Source of the DNA: Amycolatopsis anabasis
GTDB lineage: Bacteria; Actinomycetota; Actinomycetes; Mycobacteriales; Pseudonocardiaceae
Reading direction: 5' to 3'
DNA: 64,000 bases
NCBI RefSeq assembly: GCF_009765355.1
Contig: NZ_VTHK01000015.1
Coordinates: 1 to 64,000, forward strand
Below are positions 34,080 through 44,038 of this stretch, in pieces. Position 1 is the stretch's first letter; each line of letters opens with the position of its first letter. The notes beneath the pieces are model-generated. The model saw only the letters and a program-made list of their open reading frames with translations, was not told the DNA's origin and did no database searches. Both the position numbers and the translations under genes were made by a program.

Positions 34080-35288
34080 CTAGCGCAGTTCGGCGGAGGA
34101 CTTGCCGAGCAGGCGGCGGGCGACGATCAACTGCTGGATTTGCTGGGTGCCTTCGAAGATGTCCAGGATCTTCGCGTCGCGGCTCCACTTTTCCAGGAGG
34201 GATTCTTCGGTGTAGCCCAGGGTGCCGGCGAGTTCCACGCAGCGGAGCGTGATGTCGACGACCGAGCGGCCCGCTTTCGCCTTGGCCATGGAGGCTTGCA
34301 GCGAGTTGGGCTGGCGGTTGTCGGCCATCCACGCGGATTCCAGGGTCAGCAGGTACGCGGCCTCGTAGTCGGCCTCGAGCTGAAGGTAGGTCGCGGCGGC
34401 GGCGTGCTGGGTGTTCGCCGGGCGGTCGTAGTCGACGGTGATCCCGGCCTCGGCGAGGACCCGGGCGGTTTCCTCCAGGGCGGCCCGGGCCACGCCGATC
34501 GCCATGGCGGCCACCAGCGGGCGGGTGTTGTCGAAGGTCTGCATGACCCCCGCGAAACCCTTTTTGGTGTCGATCTCCGGGGTGCCGAGCAGATTCTCCT
34601 TGGGCACCCGGCAGTTCTCGAACCGGAGCACCGCGGTGTCCGAGGCGCGGATGCCGAGTTTGTGCTCGACGCGGATGACCTCGAAGCCCGGGGTGCCCTT
34701 CTCCACCACGAACGATTTGATCGCGGCCCGGCCGACGCTCTTGTCCAGGGTCGCCCACACGACGACCGAATCGGCGCGCTCACCGGAGGTCACGAAGATC
34801 TTCTCGCCGTTGAGGACGTAGTGGTCGCCGTCCAGCCTGGCGGTCGTGGTGATCGCGGCCGAGTCCGAGCCGCAGCCCGGTTCGGTGATCGCCATCGCCG
34901 CCCAGGTCTTGCCGAACCGCTTCAACTGCTCGTCGCTGGCGACCGAGGCGATCGCCGCGTTGCCCAGGCCCTGGCGCGGCATGGACAGCAGCAGCCCGAC
35001 ATCGCCCCAGCACAGCTCGATCGTGCCGAGGACGGTGTTCAGGTTGGCGCCGTTGCGGTTGCCCTTCTTGTCGCCGTTGTCGTCCCGCCGGACGCCCGCG
35101 GCGCCCCCGCCGCCCTCGCCGGAGGAGTTCAGGCCGTCCAGCAGGGCGGCGAACATGTCCAGTTCGGTCGGGTACGTGTGCTCGGCCCGGTCGTACTTCC
35201 GGGAAATCGGCCGGAAAACCTCGGCCGCGGCCTGGTACGCCTGGTTGACCAGGGCGCCGGCCTTCTTGGGAACTTCCAGGTTGATCAT
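34080..35288 (-). CDS. Acyl-CoA dehydrogenase (FadE23-like)
   Basis: The 402-residue acyl-CoA dehydrogenase carries the family motifs MAITEPGCGSDSAAITTTAR, KLGIRASDTAVLRFENCRVP and DAKILDIFEGTQQIQQL, the last containing the catalytic Glu. Its size and pairing with the next gene match the mycobacterial fadE24-fadE23 pair (Rv3139-Rv3140). A Gly/Asp/Lys-rich insertion near residues 60-85 is specific to this subgroup. ATG 35288 was chosen over 35309 since the similarity begins at MINLEVPKKAG. It lies 31 bp behind the other dehydrogenase and is probably co-transcribed with it; the two may form a heteromeric enzyme. Confidence 0.92.
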   Translation of the reverse strand: MINLEVPKKAGALVNQAYQAAAEVFRPISRKYDRAEHTYPTELDMFAALLDGLNSSGEGGGGAAGVRRDDNGDKKGNRNGANLNTVLGTIELCWGDVGLLLSMPRQGLGNAAIASVASDEQLKRFGKTWAAMAITEPGCGSDSAAITTTARLDGDHYVLNGEKIFVTSGERADSVVVWATLDKSVGRAAIKSFVVEKGTPGFEVIRVEHKLGIRASDTAVLRFENCRVPKENLLGTPEIDTKKGFAGVMQTFDNTRPLVAAMAIGVARAALEETARVLAEAGITVDYDRPANTQHAAAATYLQLEADYEAAYLLTLESAWMADNRQPNSLQASMAKAKAGRSVVDITLRCVELAGTLGYTEESLLEKWSRDAKILDIFEGTQQIQQLIVARRLLGKSSAELR

Positions 35289-35319
35289 GGGGTTTGCCTT
35301 TCGCAGCAAGCAAAGAAAC

Positions 35320-36645
35320 TCAGAGGAGGACGGCGCCTTCCATCACGCCGATGGCGCGCAGGTCGCGGTACCAGCGCTCGACCGGGTGCTCCTTGATGAA
35401 GCCGTGCCCGCCGAGCAGCTGGACGCCCGCGTTGCCGATCTGCATGCCCTTGTCGGTGGCGAGCTTGCGAGCCAGCGCGACCTCGCGCGCATACGACTTG
35501 CCCTGCTCGGCCCGGGCCGCGGCGCGCAGCGTCACCAGGCGCAGGCCCTCCAGTTCGATCCCGATGTCGGCGACCGAGAACGCCACGGCCTGCCGGTGGC
35601 TGATCGGCTCGCCGAACGCCTGCCGCTCGTTGACATACGGGATCACGTAGTCCAGCACGGCCTTCGCGGTGCCGGCGGCCAGCGCCGCCCAGCCCAGGCG
35701 GGACAGCCGCACGGTTTCCGCGAACACCTCGGCCTTGCCGCCGCCGAGCAGCGCGTTCGACGGCAGCGACACCTTCTCCAGGTGCAGCTTCCCGGTCGCC
35801 GCGCCGCGCAGCCCCATCGCGGGCTCGGATTCGATCGTCACGCCCGGGTTCGACGATTCGACGATGAACAGCGCCGGGCCCCGGCCCTCCAGATCCGCGG
35901 AGACCACGAACAACTCGGCCTGCGCGGCCCGCGGCACCAGCGACTTCACGCCGTCGAGCTGGTAGCCCTTGGGGGTGCGCTTGGCCTTCGTCTTCGGCTT
36001 GAACGGGTCGAACAGCGGCGCCCGTTCCAGCAGGGCGAGCGCGGCGGCGGGCACGTCCTCGCCGGTGAACGCGGGCAGGTAGTCCGCCTGCTGCTGCTCG
36101 TTCCCCCACAGCACCAGCGACGTGCTCACCGCGGACGGCGCGAGCACGGCCACCGCGAGCCCCAGGTCGCCGTGCGCGAGCGCCTCGGCCACCAGCGCGC
36201 CGGTCACCACGGACCGTTCGGTGCCGACCCCGCCCAGCTCCTCGGGAATGCCGATCTGGGTGACGCCCAGTTCGGCGGCCCGGCTCAGCAGGCCCTCGGG
36301 CGGCTGCAGCTTCGCGTCCGCGTCGGCCGCGGCGGGCCGCAGCTGCTCGGCGGCGAACTCGCCGACCGTCTCCACGATCATCTGCTGCTCTTCGGACGGC
36401 GTCAGATCGAACAGGCCCTTGTCCGGGGTCGGCGCCAGCCGGGCCGGCTTGCCCAGCCGCTGCGCCGACTTGAACGACCGGCTCGCCGCGCCCGCGGCCC
36501 GGAACCCGTTCTTCACCGCCGTGGACACCAGGTTCTCGACCGGTTTGCGCAGGCCGGACCGGTTGACCACCTTGCTCCCGGCGATCTTGGTGAGCGCAGC
36601 CAGGCCAATGCCCATGGCGTCTCGTTTCTTCTGCGGCGTACCCAC
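35320..36645 (-). CDS. Acyl-CoA dehydrogenase (FadE24-like)
   Basis: The 441-residue acyl-CoA dehydrogenase family member has an N-terminal extension of about 80 residues before the family fold begins at DLTPSEEQQMIVETVGEFAA. The C terminus is short: it stops at WYRDLRAIGVMEGAVLL, just after the residue aligned with the catalytic Glu, without the usual last helix. Its middle is divergent in the FAD/substrate motif (ALLERAPLFDPFKP instead of TEPGxGSD), so it may be the structural partner in a heteromeric enzyme with the next gene. GTG 36645 is preceded by GGAGAGG. A perfect 18-bp palindrome lies 37 bp upstream of the start. Confidence 0.9.
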   Translation of the reverse strand: MGTPQKKRDAMGIGLAALTKIAGSKVVNRSGLRKPVENLVSTAVKNGFRAAGAASRSFKSAQRLGKPARLAPTPDKGLFDLTPSEEQQMIVETVGEFAAEQLRPAAADADAKLQPPEGLLSRAAELGVTQIGIPEELGGVGTERSVVTGALVAEALAHGDLGLAVAVLAPSAVSTSLVLWGNEQQQADYLPAFTGEDVPAAALALLERAPLFDPFKPKTKAKRTPKGYQLDGVKSLVPRAAQAELFVVSADLEGRGPALFIVESSNPGVTIESEPAMGLRGAATGKLHLEKVSLPSNALLGGGKAEVFAETVRLSRLGWAALAAGTAKAVLDYVIPYVNERQAFGEPISHRQAVAFSVADIGIELEGLRLVTLRAAARAEQGKSYAREVALARKLATDKGMQIGNAGVQLLGGHGFIKEHPVERWYRDLRAIGVMEGAVLL

Positions 36646-36681
36646 GTCGCCTCTCCCATCAGCCGTGGAACGGCCTCGCTT

Positions 36682-36699
36682 ACCTACTCACGAGTAGGT
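36682..36699. promoter_or_regulatory. Perfect palindrome before the fadE24-fadE23 pair
   Basis: ACCTACTC (36682-36689) and GAGTAGGT (36692-36699) with a 2-bp spacer form a perfect inverted repeat of TetR operator size, between the tandem-TetR gene and the fadE24-like gene. It is a likely operator for a TetR-class regulator. Confidence 0.68.
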
Positions 36700-36832
36700 T
36701 AACCCGTGTCAATCCGATTCGCCAGTGGCCCCGCTCACCGGGTGTCGTTCTTGTGCCATCGCGCACCAACCGCCGAACCGGATTCGTTCGAATCCGACAA
36801 GCGCAGCACAGGCCGGGTCGCGTACCGGTCGA

Positions 36833-38038
36833 TTACCTCGAATTGATATCGAGTGCCGCGCCCATGAGAGCCACCAGTTCGGCGCGCAGGTTCGGGCGGG
36901 CGGCGAACCGGCGGGTGCGGGCCAGGTCGTTCGCGATGGTCAGCGCCGCGTGCACGGTGATCTTGGCTTCGCGGGCGTTCAGCGCGGGGTGCACCGCGGA
37001 CAGCAGCCGCACCCACTGGGCCACGTAGTCGCGCTGCACCCGGACCAGTTCCGCGTGGTCCCGCTCGGGAATGCCGTTCAGGTCGCCGGAGAAGGCGACC
37101 GCCAGCTCACCGGACACGGTCAGGGTGTGCACGTACGACTCGGTCAGCCGCCGCAGCGCCTCGTTTTCGTCCGGTGGGGAGCTCCTGCGCAGCGCGTACT
37201 CGGCGCCGAGCGCGAGCCGGTCGGCCGCGCGCTGGCAGATCGCGATCATCAGCCCGGCCTTGCTCGGGAAGTGCCGGTACACGCTCGGCCCGGCGATCCC
37301 GGTGGCCGCGCCGATCTCCTCCATGCTCACCGCGTGGAAACCGCGCCGCCGGAACAGTTCGGTCGCGGCCTCCAGGAGCTGTTCCCGCCGGGACGGCGTG
37401 CCCAGGCCGGTCTGGGGTGGTGCGGGTTCGGGTTCGCCGGGCGGGGCGGGCAGCGTGACGTGCAGCACCCGCTGCGCGATCTCGACCAGGAGCGCGCCGA
37501 ACCGCCGCTTGGCGACCGTGGTGTGGTGCACCGAGACGCTGCCGTACACGCTCAGCCCGGCCCAGCACAGCAGTTCGGCGTCCGCGGGATCGAGGTCGGG
37601 CCGCCTGGTCAGCAGCGCTTTCGTCCACGCCTGCAGGACCGCGCCGGAGCGCCGCCGGATCTCCCGTTGGTCCTCCGGCGCGAGGTGCTTGCCCTCCCAG
37701 CGCCACAGCGCCGCGACCTCGCGCCGCTCCACCGCCTGCGCGGCGAGCGAGCCGAGCAGCGCGTCGATCCGGTCCGGCCCGGACGAGTCGAGGGTGGACA
37801 GTGCCTCGGCGGTCGCCGACTCCATGTCCGCGATCCCGGAGAGCAGCACGTAGGCCAGGATCGCCCGCTTGTCGGCGAAGTGCCGGTACAGCGCGGGCCC
37901 GGTCACCCCGGCCGCGGCGGCGATGTCGTTGATGCCGACACCATGGAAGCCGCGGGCGCGGAACAGCTCCGCGGCGACCGTGGCCAGCTGGCTCTTGCGG
38001 TCGCGCGGGCGGCGGGGACGCTCGGTGGAGTGCTCCAT
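36833..38038 (-). CDS. Tandem TetR regulator (two TetR units in one chain, Mce3R type)
   Basis: One 401-residue chain holds two complete TetR units. Unit 1 has its helix-turn-helix at about residues 15-60 (ELFRARGFHGVGINDIAAAA, GVTGPALYRHFADK). Unit 2 has one at about 212-257 (ELFRRRGFHAVSMEEIGAAT, GIAGPSVYRHFPSK). A Pro-rich linker, LPAPPGEPEPAPPQTG, joins them. The rare precedent is Mce3R of M. tuberculosis (about 406 residues), which represses mce3 and lipid-oxidation genes. The start is ATG 38038. It sits between a fadE pair and fadA-fadB, so these are the likely targets. Covalent linkage would let one chain read two operator halves or unlike sites. Confidence 0.93.
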   Translation of the reverse strand: MEHSTERPRRPRDRKSQLATVAAELFRARGFHGVGINDIAAAAGVTGPALYRHFADKRAILAYVLLSGIADMESATAEALSTLDSSGPDRIDALLGSLAAQAVERREVAALWRWEGKHLAPEDQREIRRRSGAVLQAWTKALLTRRPDLDPADAELLCWAGLSVYGSVSVHHTTVAKRRFGALLVEIAQRVLHVTLPAPPGEPEPAPPQTGLGTPSRREQLLEAATELFRRRGFHAVSMEEIGAATGIAGPSVYRHFPSKAGLMIAICQRAADRLALGAEYALRRSSPPDENEALRRLTESYVHTLTVSGELAVAFSGDLNGIPERDHAELVRVQRDYVAQWVRLLSAVHPALNAREAKITVHAALTIANDLARTRRFAARPNLRAELVALMGAALDINSR

Positions 38039-38076
38039 AGGTGAAGCCACTCTAGCTGGAGTTGAATCGATGACAA

Positions 38077-38111
38077 CCCATTGACAGTATGGGGTTCGAC
38101 CGGCATATGTT
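38077..38111 (+). promoter_or_regulatory. Putative fadA promoter with overlapping inverted repeat
   Basis: TTGACA (38081-38086) and TATGTT (38106-38111) form a -35/-10 pair with a 19-bp spacer upstream of fadA. CCCAT (38077-38081) and ATGGG (38089-38093) form an inverted repeat over the -35 box, a suitable place for the divergent tandem-TetR regulator to bind. Confidence 0.45.
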
Positions 38112-38151
38112 AGTGGCAATTAGCACGAGCAGACCTGCGCGAGGAGACCTT

Positions 38152-39363
<1,212 letters not shown>

Positions 39364-39381
39364 GGCGAGGAAGAAACCACC

Positions 39382-41553
39382 ATGGCTGAAGCGAAAACCA
39401 TCCGCTGGGAGCAGGACGCCGACGGCATCGTCGTGCTGACCCTGGACGATCCCGAGCAGTCCGCGAACACGATGAACGCCGACTTCCGCGAGTCCCTCGG
39501 CGTGATCGTGGACCGGCTGGAGTCCGAAAAGGACTCGATCACCGGTGTGGTGATCACCAGCGCGAAGAAGACGTTCTTCGCGGGCGGCAACCTGAACGAG
39601 CTGATCCAGGCCAAGCCGGAGCACGCCGCCGAGCTGACCGAGAGCACCAACGCGATGAAGGCCCAGCTGCGCCGCCTGGAGACGCTGGGCAAGCCGGTCG
39701 TGTCCGCGATCAACGGCGCCGCGCTCGGCGGCGGCCTGGAGATCACCCTGGCCACGCACCACCGGATCGTCGCGGACGTACAGGGCGCCGTGCTCGGCCT
39801 GCCCGAGGTCACCCTGGGCCTGCTGCCCGGTGGCGGTGGCGTGGTCCGGACCGTGCGGCTGCTGGGCATCCAGAGCGCCGTGATGAACGTGCTCGTCCAG
39901 GGCCAGCGGCACCGCCCGGCGAAGGCGCTGGAACTCGGCCTGGTGCACGAGGTCGTCGGCTCGGTCGACGAGCTGCTGCCGAAGGCCAAGGAATGGATCA
40001 AGGCCAACCCCGAGGGCGGCGTGCAGCCCTGGGACCAGGAGAAGTACAAGATCCCCGGCGGCACCCCGTCGAACCCGGCGTTCGCGGCGAACCTGCCCGC
40101 GTTCCCGGCCAACCTGCGCAAGCAGCTCAAGGGCGCCCCGATGCCCGCGCCGCGCGCGATCCTGGCGGCGGCGGTCGAGGGCTCGCAGGTCGACTTCGAC
40201 ACCGCGATCCAGATCGAGACCCGGTACTTCGTGCACCTGGCGACCGGTCAGGTGGCGAAGAACATGACCAAGGCGTTCTTCTTCGACCTGCAGCACATCA
40301 ACTCGGGCGGTTCGCGCCCGGACGGGTACGAGAAGTTCACCGCCACCAAGGTGGGCGTGATCGGCGCCGGGATGATGGGCGCGGCGATCGCCTACGTGTC
40401 CGCGAAGGCCGGGATCGACGTCGTGCTCAAGGACGTGTCCCAGGAAGCCGCCGAGAAGGGCAAGGGCTACGCGGTCAAGCTGGAGGAGAAGGCGCTCTCC
40501 CGGGGCAAGACCACTAAGGAGAAGTCCGACGCCCTGCTGGCCAAGATCAAGCCGACCGCGGATCCGAAGGACTTCGCGGGCGTGGACTTCGTGATCGAGG
40601 CGGTGTTCGAGAGCCAGGACCTCAAGCACAAGGTCTTCGGTGAGATCGAAGGCGTCGTCAACCCGGACGCGGTGCTCGGCTCGAACACCTCCACGCTGCC
40701 CATCACCGGCCTGGCCGAGGGCGTGCAGCGGCAGGAGGACTTCATCGGCATCCACTTCTTCTCGCCGGTGGACAAGATGCCGCTGGTGGAGATCATCCGC
40801 GGCGAGAAGACCTCGGACGCCACGCTGGCCAAGGTCTTCGACTACACCCTGCAGATCAAGAAGACCCCGATCGTGGTCAACGACAGCCGCGGCTTCTTCA
40901 CCTCGCGGGTGATCGGCACGTTCATCAACGAGGCGGTCGCCGCGCTGGGCGAGGGCGTCGAACCGGCCAGCATCGAGCAGGCCGGTTCGCAGGCCGGGTA
41001 CCCGGCGCCGCCGCTGCAGCTGATGGACGAGCTGACGCTGACCCTGCCGCGCAAGATCCGCCAGGAGACCCGCGCCGCGATCGAGGCGGCCGGGGGCACC
41101 TGGAAGGCGCACCCGTCCGAGGCGGTCATCGACAAGATGCTCGACTCCTACGACCGCAAGGGCCGCTCGACCGGCGCCGGGTTCTACGACTACGACGAGA
41201 ACGGCAAGCGGACCGGCCTGTGGCCCGGCCTGCGCGAGGCGTTCAACTCGGGTTCGGGGGACGTCCCGTTCGAGGACCTCAAGGAGCGCATGCTCTTCGC
41301 CGAGGCGCTGGAAACCGTGAAGTGCTTCGACGAGGGCGTGCTCACCTCGGTGCAGGACGCGAACATCGGGTCGATCTTCGGCATCGGGTTCCCCGCCTGG
41401 ACCGGCGGCGTGATCCAGTACATCAACCAGTACGAAGGCGGCCTGAAGGGTTTCGTCGCCCGCGCCCGCGAACTCGCCGAGCGCTACGGTGACCACTTCA
41501 CCCCGCCGCAGTCCCTGGTCGAGAAGGCCGAAAAGGGCGAGATCTACGAGTAA
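39382..41553 (+). CDS. fadB: Enoyl-CoA hydratase/3-hydroxyacyl-CoA dehydrogenase
   Basis: The 723-residue beta-oxidation multienzyme subunit has an N-terminal hydratase (about 1-290) with the oxyanion-hole motif INGAALGGGLEITLA and the two catalytic Glu in GGGLE and LPEVTLGLLPGGGG. The NAD domain begins at about 325 with VGVIGAGMMGAAIAYVSAKA. The dehydrogenase His lies in GIHFFSPVDKMPLVE, and the C-terminal 3HCDH domains run to residue 723. Length and domain order match mycobacterial FadB. It acts with FadA just upstream. A family A palindrome follows the stop and may end the operon. Confidence 0.96.
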   Translation: MAEAKTIRWEQDADGIVVLTLDDPEQSANTMNADFRESLGVIVDRLESEKDSITGVVITSAKKTFFAGGNLNELIQAKPEHAAELTESTNAMKAQLRRLETLGKPVVSAINGAALGGGLEITLATHHRIVADVQGAVLGLPEVTLGLLPGGGGVVRTVRLLGIQSAVMNVLVQGQRHRPAKALELGLVHEVVGSVDELLPKAKEWIKANPEGGVQPWDQEKYKIPGGTPSNPAFAANLPAFPANLRKQLKGAPMPAPRAILAAAVEGSQVDFDTAIQIETRYFVHLATGQVAKNMTKAFFFDLQHINSGGSRPDGYEKFTATKVGVIGAGMMGAAIAYVSAKAGIDVVLKDVSQEAAEKGKGYAVKLEEKALSRGKTTKEKSDALLAKIKPTADPKDFAGVDFVIEAVFESQDLKHKVFGEIEGVVNPDAVLGSNTSTLPITGLAEGVQRQEDFIGIHFFSPVDKMPLVEIIRGEKTSDATLAKVFDYTLQIKKTPIVVNDSRGFFTSRVIGTFINEAVAALGEGVEPASIEQAGSQAGYPAPPLQLMDELTLTLPRKIRQETRAAIEAAGGTWKAHPSEAVIDKMLDSYDRKGRSTGAGFYDYDENGKRTGLWPGLREAFNSGSGDVPFEDLKERMLFAEALETVKCFDEGVLTSVQDANIGSIFGIGFPAWTGGVIQYINQYEGGLKGFVARARELAERYGDHFTPPQSLVEKAEKGEIYE

Positions 41554-41570
41554 CCCACCCCCGCTTGGTG

Positions 41571-41621
41571 TCATGAGGGGACCCCTCCAGACAAAATTTG
41601 TCTGGAGGGGTCCCCTCATGA
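41571..41621. repeat. 51-bp palindromic repeat, family A copy 3
   Basis: The 17-bp outer arms are identical to copies 1 and 2. The inner arms read CCAGACAAA and TTTGTCTGG and pair perfectly, differing from copy 2 (CCTGAC/GTCAGG) by compensatory changes. It lies 18 bp after the fadB stop and about 160 bp before a gene on the same strand. Confidence 0.92.
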
Positions 41622-41732
41622 CAGGCAGTTGCGCTCGGTGAGAAGCGGCTGAGCCGTCCGGGTGGTCGTCGGATCACTGAGGTGTGGGCATGCGAACGCA
41701 CCTACCATGGGGTAAGACGGCGGATGGGGTGC

Positions 41733-42932
41733 ATGGTGACCACGATCGGCGAGCGTATTCGCGAGTTGCGCAATGGGTGGCTTTCGCAGCAGGAGTTGGC
41801 GACGGCGGCCGGGGTGAGTGTCGAGCTGGTGCGGAAGCTGGAACAGGGCCAGCGGCATACCGCCAGCGTCGCCAATCTGCAGAAGATCGCCACCGCACTG
41901 GACGTGGATATCACCCAGTTGTTCGCGAAGCCGGTGCGGCCGCCGAGTAGCGACCCTAATTCCGGGGTGCTCGCCATTCGCCGGGTGCTCACGTCCGTGG
42001 ACGACTTGGTGGAAAACGTGAGCGATGCGGTCGAGCCGATTTCACTGGATGAAGCGGAACGCACGGTTTCCTACTTGTGGGGCGCGCGTTGGGCGGGTCG
42101 TTACGAGCTGCTTCCTTCGCTGATCCCGAATGCTCTCGCGCAGCTTCGCGCCACCTATCGAGAGGCGAACATCGGCGAGAAGGCGCGCGCGGCTCACGTG
42201 CTGTCACGTGCCTACAACCTCACCGGGGAAGCCCTTGTGATCATGGGTCAGCGGGATGCCTCCTTCCTGGCGACCCGCGAAGCGCTCGCCACCGCGAAGA
42301 ACAGCGACGACGAACTCCTCTACTTGGCGACGCACATGTCCATGGCCGACCAGATGATCGGCCAAGGTCGTTATGACGACTGCATCAATGTCGCCTTGAC
42401 TGCCGCGAACCGGGTGCGGGCAGACAATGCCGCTTCGAACGCCGAGCTTTCGGCCTATGGCCTGCTGACGATAACCGCGGCGATGGCCGCGGCGCGGAAG
42501 CTCGACAAGGGGACTGTGGCAGAGCTTTTGGCGGAAACTCAAAAGGTAGCCGATCGAGTCGGCTACGAGCACAAGGAACACGAGACGACGTTCGGCCCCA
42601 CGAAGGTTTCCATGCTGGCGGCTGGGCTGTTCAACGCGCTGGATGAGCTTGATTCAGCTCTGCGTGCTGCCAGGAAGATTCCGCGAGACGCGTACTTGCC
42701 TCCAGCCTCGCGCACTGCCTTTATGAGCAGCCTCGCGCTCACCTATCTGCGTTTGGGGGAAGACCAGAAATCGATCGACGCATTGCTGTCCGCGGAGGCG
42801 TCGGCGCCGGATGTGGTGAAGTATCAAACACTTCCCCGGCAAGTGACCAGCGAGTTGCTCACCCGGGAGAAGCGCAAGTCGACGCGTCTGCGCGAGCTTG
42901 CCACTCGAATAGGTGCCGCGCGAACGAGTTAA
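41733..42932 (+). CDS. XRE-family regulator with TPR-like C-terminal domain
   Basis: The 399-residue protein has an N-terminal Cro/C1 helix-turn-helix (about 3-65; LSQQELATAAGVSVELVRKL) and a long helical repeat region resembling tetratricopeptides, as in RRNPP-like and other actinobacterial XRE-TPR regulators. Such regions bind small peptides or proteins. The start is ATG 41733, with GTG 41736 and ATG 41724 possible. Codon use is noticeably less GC-biased than in fadAB, suggesting later acquisition. Three small genes of unknown function follow on the same strand. Confidence 0.87.
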   Translation: MVTTIGERIRELRNGWLSQQELATAAGVSVELVRKLEQGQRHTASVANLQKIATALDVDITQLFAKPVRPPSSDPNSGVLAIRRVLTSVDDLVENVSDAVEPISLDEAERTVSYLWGARWAGRYELLPSLIPNALAQLRATYREANIGEKARAAHVLSRAYNLTGEALVIMGQRDASFLATREALATAKNSDDELLYLATHMSMADQMIGQGRYDDCINVALTAANRVRADNAASNAELSAYGLLTITAAMAAARKLDKGTVAELLAETQKVADRVGYEHKEHETTFGPTKVSMLAAGLFNALDELDSALRAARKIPRDAYLPPASRTAFMSSLALTYLRLGEDQKSIDALLSAEASAPDVVKYQTLPRQVTSELLTREKRKSTRLRELATRIGAARTS

Positions 42933-42978
42933 CCCGGCGCATATCACTGAGTTCGCCCTGGCGACTGGTACGCCGCGT

Positions 42979-42998
42979 ACTACCGTCCATCGGGTAGT
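42979..42998. promoter_or_regulatory. Inverted repeat between the XRE-TPR gene and the next small gene
   Basis: ACTACC (42979-42984) and GGTAGT (42993-42998) form a perfect 6-bp inverted repeat with an 8-bp spacer in the 116-bp gap. A weaker CTACC-GGTA pair lies upstream of the XRE-TPR gene (41702-41714). They may be operators of that regulator. Confidence 0.35.
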
Positions 42999-43048
42999 CG
43001 GACGCTCTGTCCTACTGATTTCCATGTCGCGTTTTCTACGTTCGTCGC

Positions 43049-43363
43049 GTGTTCGATCTTCTGCTTATGGTCCGTTTCCGTGTCGAGGTCGTCGGCGCGG
43101 CTCGGCGGACTGTCCACTTCGTACAGATTCCGGATGGGATCGTGCTGACCCAGTCGCCCGAGACCGCGGTGTTGATCGCCTTGTGTGGTCAGCGATTCCA
43201 GCAGGGTGAGGTCGAGCGGCTGGGCAAGCCGATCGGGATGCCGTGTGAGGATTGCCTTTTCCTGTTACCGGGACCGCGAAAGGAACCGGTGCCGGACGAT
43301 TCGCCGGTCGTTCTCGGCCCGCGTCCGCGGTTGGTGCCGGGGTTGTTCCGGGTGTCGGCGTGA
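43049..43363 (+). CDS. Small unknown protein with CxxC motif
   Basis: A 104-residue protein (GTG 43049; ATG 43067 is an alternative start) with a beta-rich first half (FRVEVVGAARRTVHFVQIPD), then LIALCGQRFQQGE and GMPCEDCLFLLPG. The single Cys followed by CEDC could form a zinc ribbon-like site. The last 30 residues are Pro-rich. No family recognised. Its stop overlaps the next start (GTGA), so the two are co-translated. It lies between two XRE-type proteins. Confidence 0.7.
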   Translation: MFDLLLMVRFRVEVVGAARRTVHFVQIPDGIVLTQSPETAVLIALCGQRFQQGEVERLGKPIGMPCEDCLFLLPGPRKEPVPDDSPVVLGPRPRLVPGLFRVSA

Positions 43364-43725
43364 TCGGGTTCTTTCGCCGCAGGCGGGAACGGCGGGCCGT
43401 GGCTGTCGGCGAAGCCAGGGCGGCTCTGGTGCGCCTTCCCCCGCTCGATCCCGGGGCGCCGGATGGTGGCGATTCCGTGATCCGCGAGGTTGTGGACGCG
43501 CGGGCGGCCGTGGTCGCGGCGCTCGGTCGGGTTCGCCGGAGGTCGCTCGCCGGAACGCTCCTCGGGGAGGCGAGGAACTGGCTCACCGCATGGCTCGATG
43601 ACGTGTGGTTCGCGGCCGAGTCCGAATCCCCGCATACCCATCTGCTGTACCGGCAGATGACCGCCCACCTGAAACGCGTCGCCGAGCGCCTGCCGCGGGA
43701 GAATCATGACGCGACCGACTGGTGA
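43360..43725 (+). CDS. Small unknown helical protein
   Basis: A 121-residue protein starting at GTG 43360, overlapping the previous stop. The start is very basic (MIGFFRRRRERRAVAVGEAR); the remainder is helical with Trp-rich stretches (WLTAWLDDVWFAAES). There is no signal peptide or convincing membrane helix. Function unknown. Its 3' end overlaps the next gene by 20 bp, so three small genes form a tight operon. Confidence 0.7.
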   Translation: MIGFFRRRRERRAVAVGEARAALVRLPPLDPGAPDGGDSVIREVVDARAAVVAALGRVRRRSLAGTLLGEARNWLTAWLDDVWFAAESESPHTHLLYRQMTAHLKRVAERLPRENHDATDW

Positions 43726-44026
43726 ACAACTGGCCGACCTGGAAGCCGCACTCGCGGCGGCGCTGCGGTGGCGGCGCCGCGAGCGGGCGGTGAGCCTCCG
43801 GAAGTTGTGCGGCCTGATCGATGACGGCCTGCTGCCTTCCGGCCTGTGCCGGATGTTGAACGGCGAAACGCCGATCACGGTCCGGCGGTTGGTCGCGCTC
43901 TGCGCGGCGCTCGATACCTCTCCCGGTGAACTGCTGGACCAGGCGTGCCGCGCGACGCTCGACCCGGTCGCTCGGTGTGATGTCGCGGCCCTCCTCGAGC
44001 CCCCTGCGGATCCGGTCCCCTCATGA
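43706..44026 (+). CDS. Short XRE-type helix-turn-helix protein
   Basis: A 106-residue protein made of one Cro/C1-type fold: LRKLCGLIDDGLLPSGLCRM as the helix-turn-helix, with VRRLVALCAALDTSPGELLD as the typical following helix. It overlaps the previous gene by 20 bp. The last codons (GTC CCC TCA TGA) fall in a 15-bp match to the family A palindrome arm. It may be an autoregulator of the small operon. Confidence 0.75.
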   Translation: MTRPTGEQLADLEAALAAALRWRRRERAVSLRKLCGLIDDGLLPSGLCRMLNGETPITVRRLVALCAALDTSPGELLDQACRATLDPVARCDVAALLEPPADPVPS

Positions 44027-44038
44027 CATCCTCGGGGC

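Noticed and set aside
34036..34758. Extension of the GIY-YIG gene across the acyl-CoA dehydrogenase
   Set aside because: That part is an out-of-frame reading of the dehydrogenase gene on the same strand.
44014..44028. Fourth copy of the 51-bp palindrome
   Set aside because: Only 15 bp (GGTCCCCTCATGACA) match one arm, with no second arm nearby; it overlaps the end of a gene and may be chance or a remnant.
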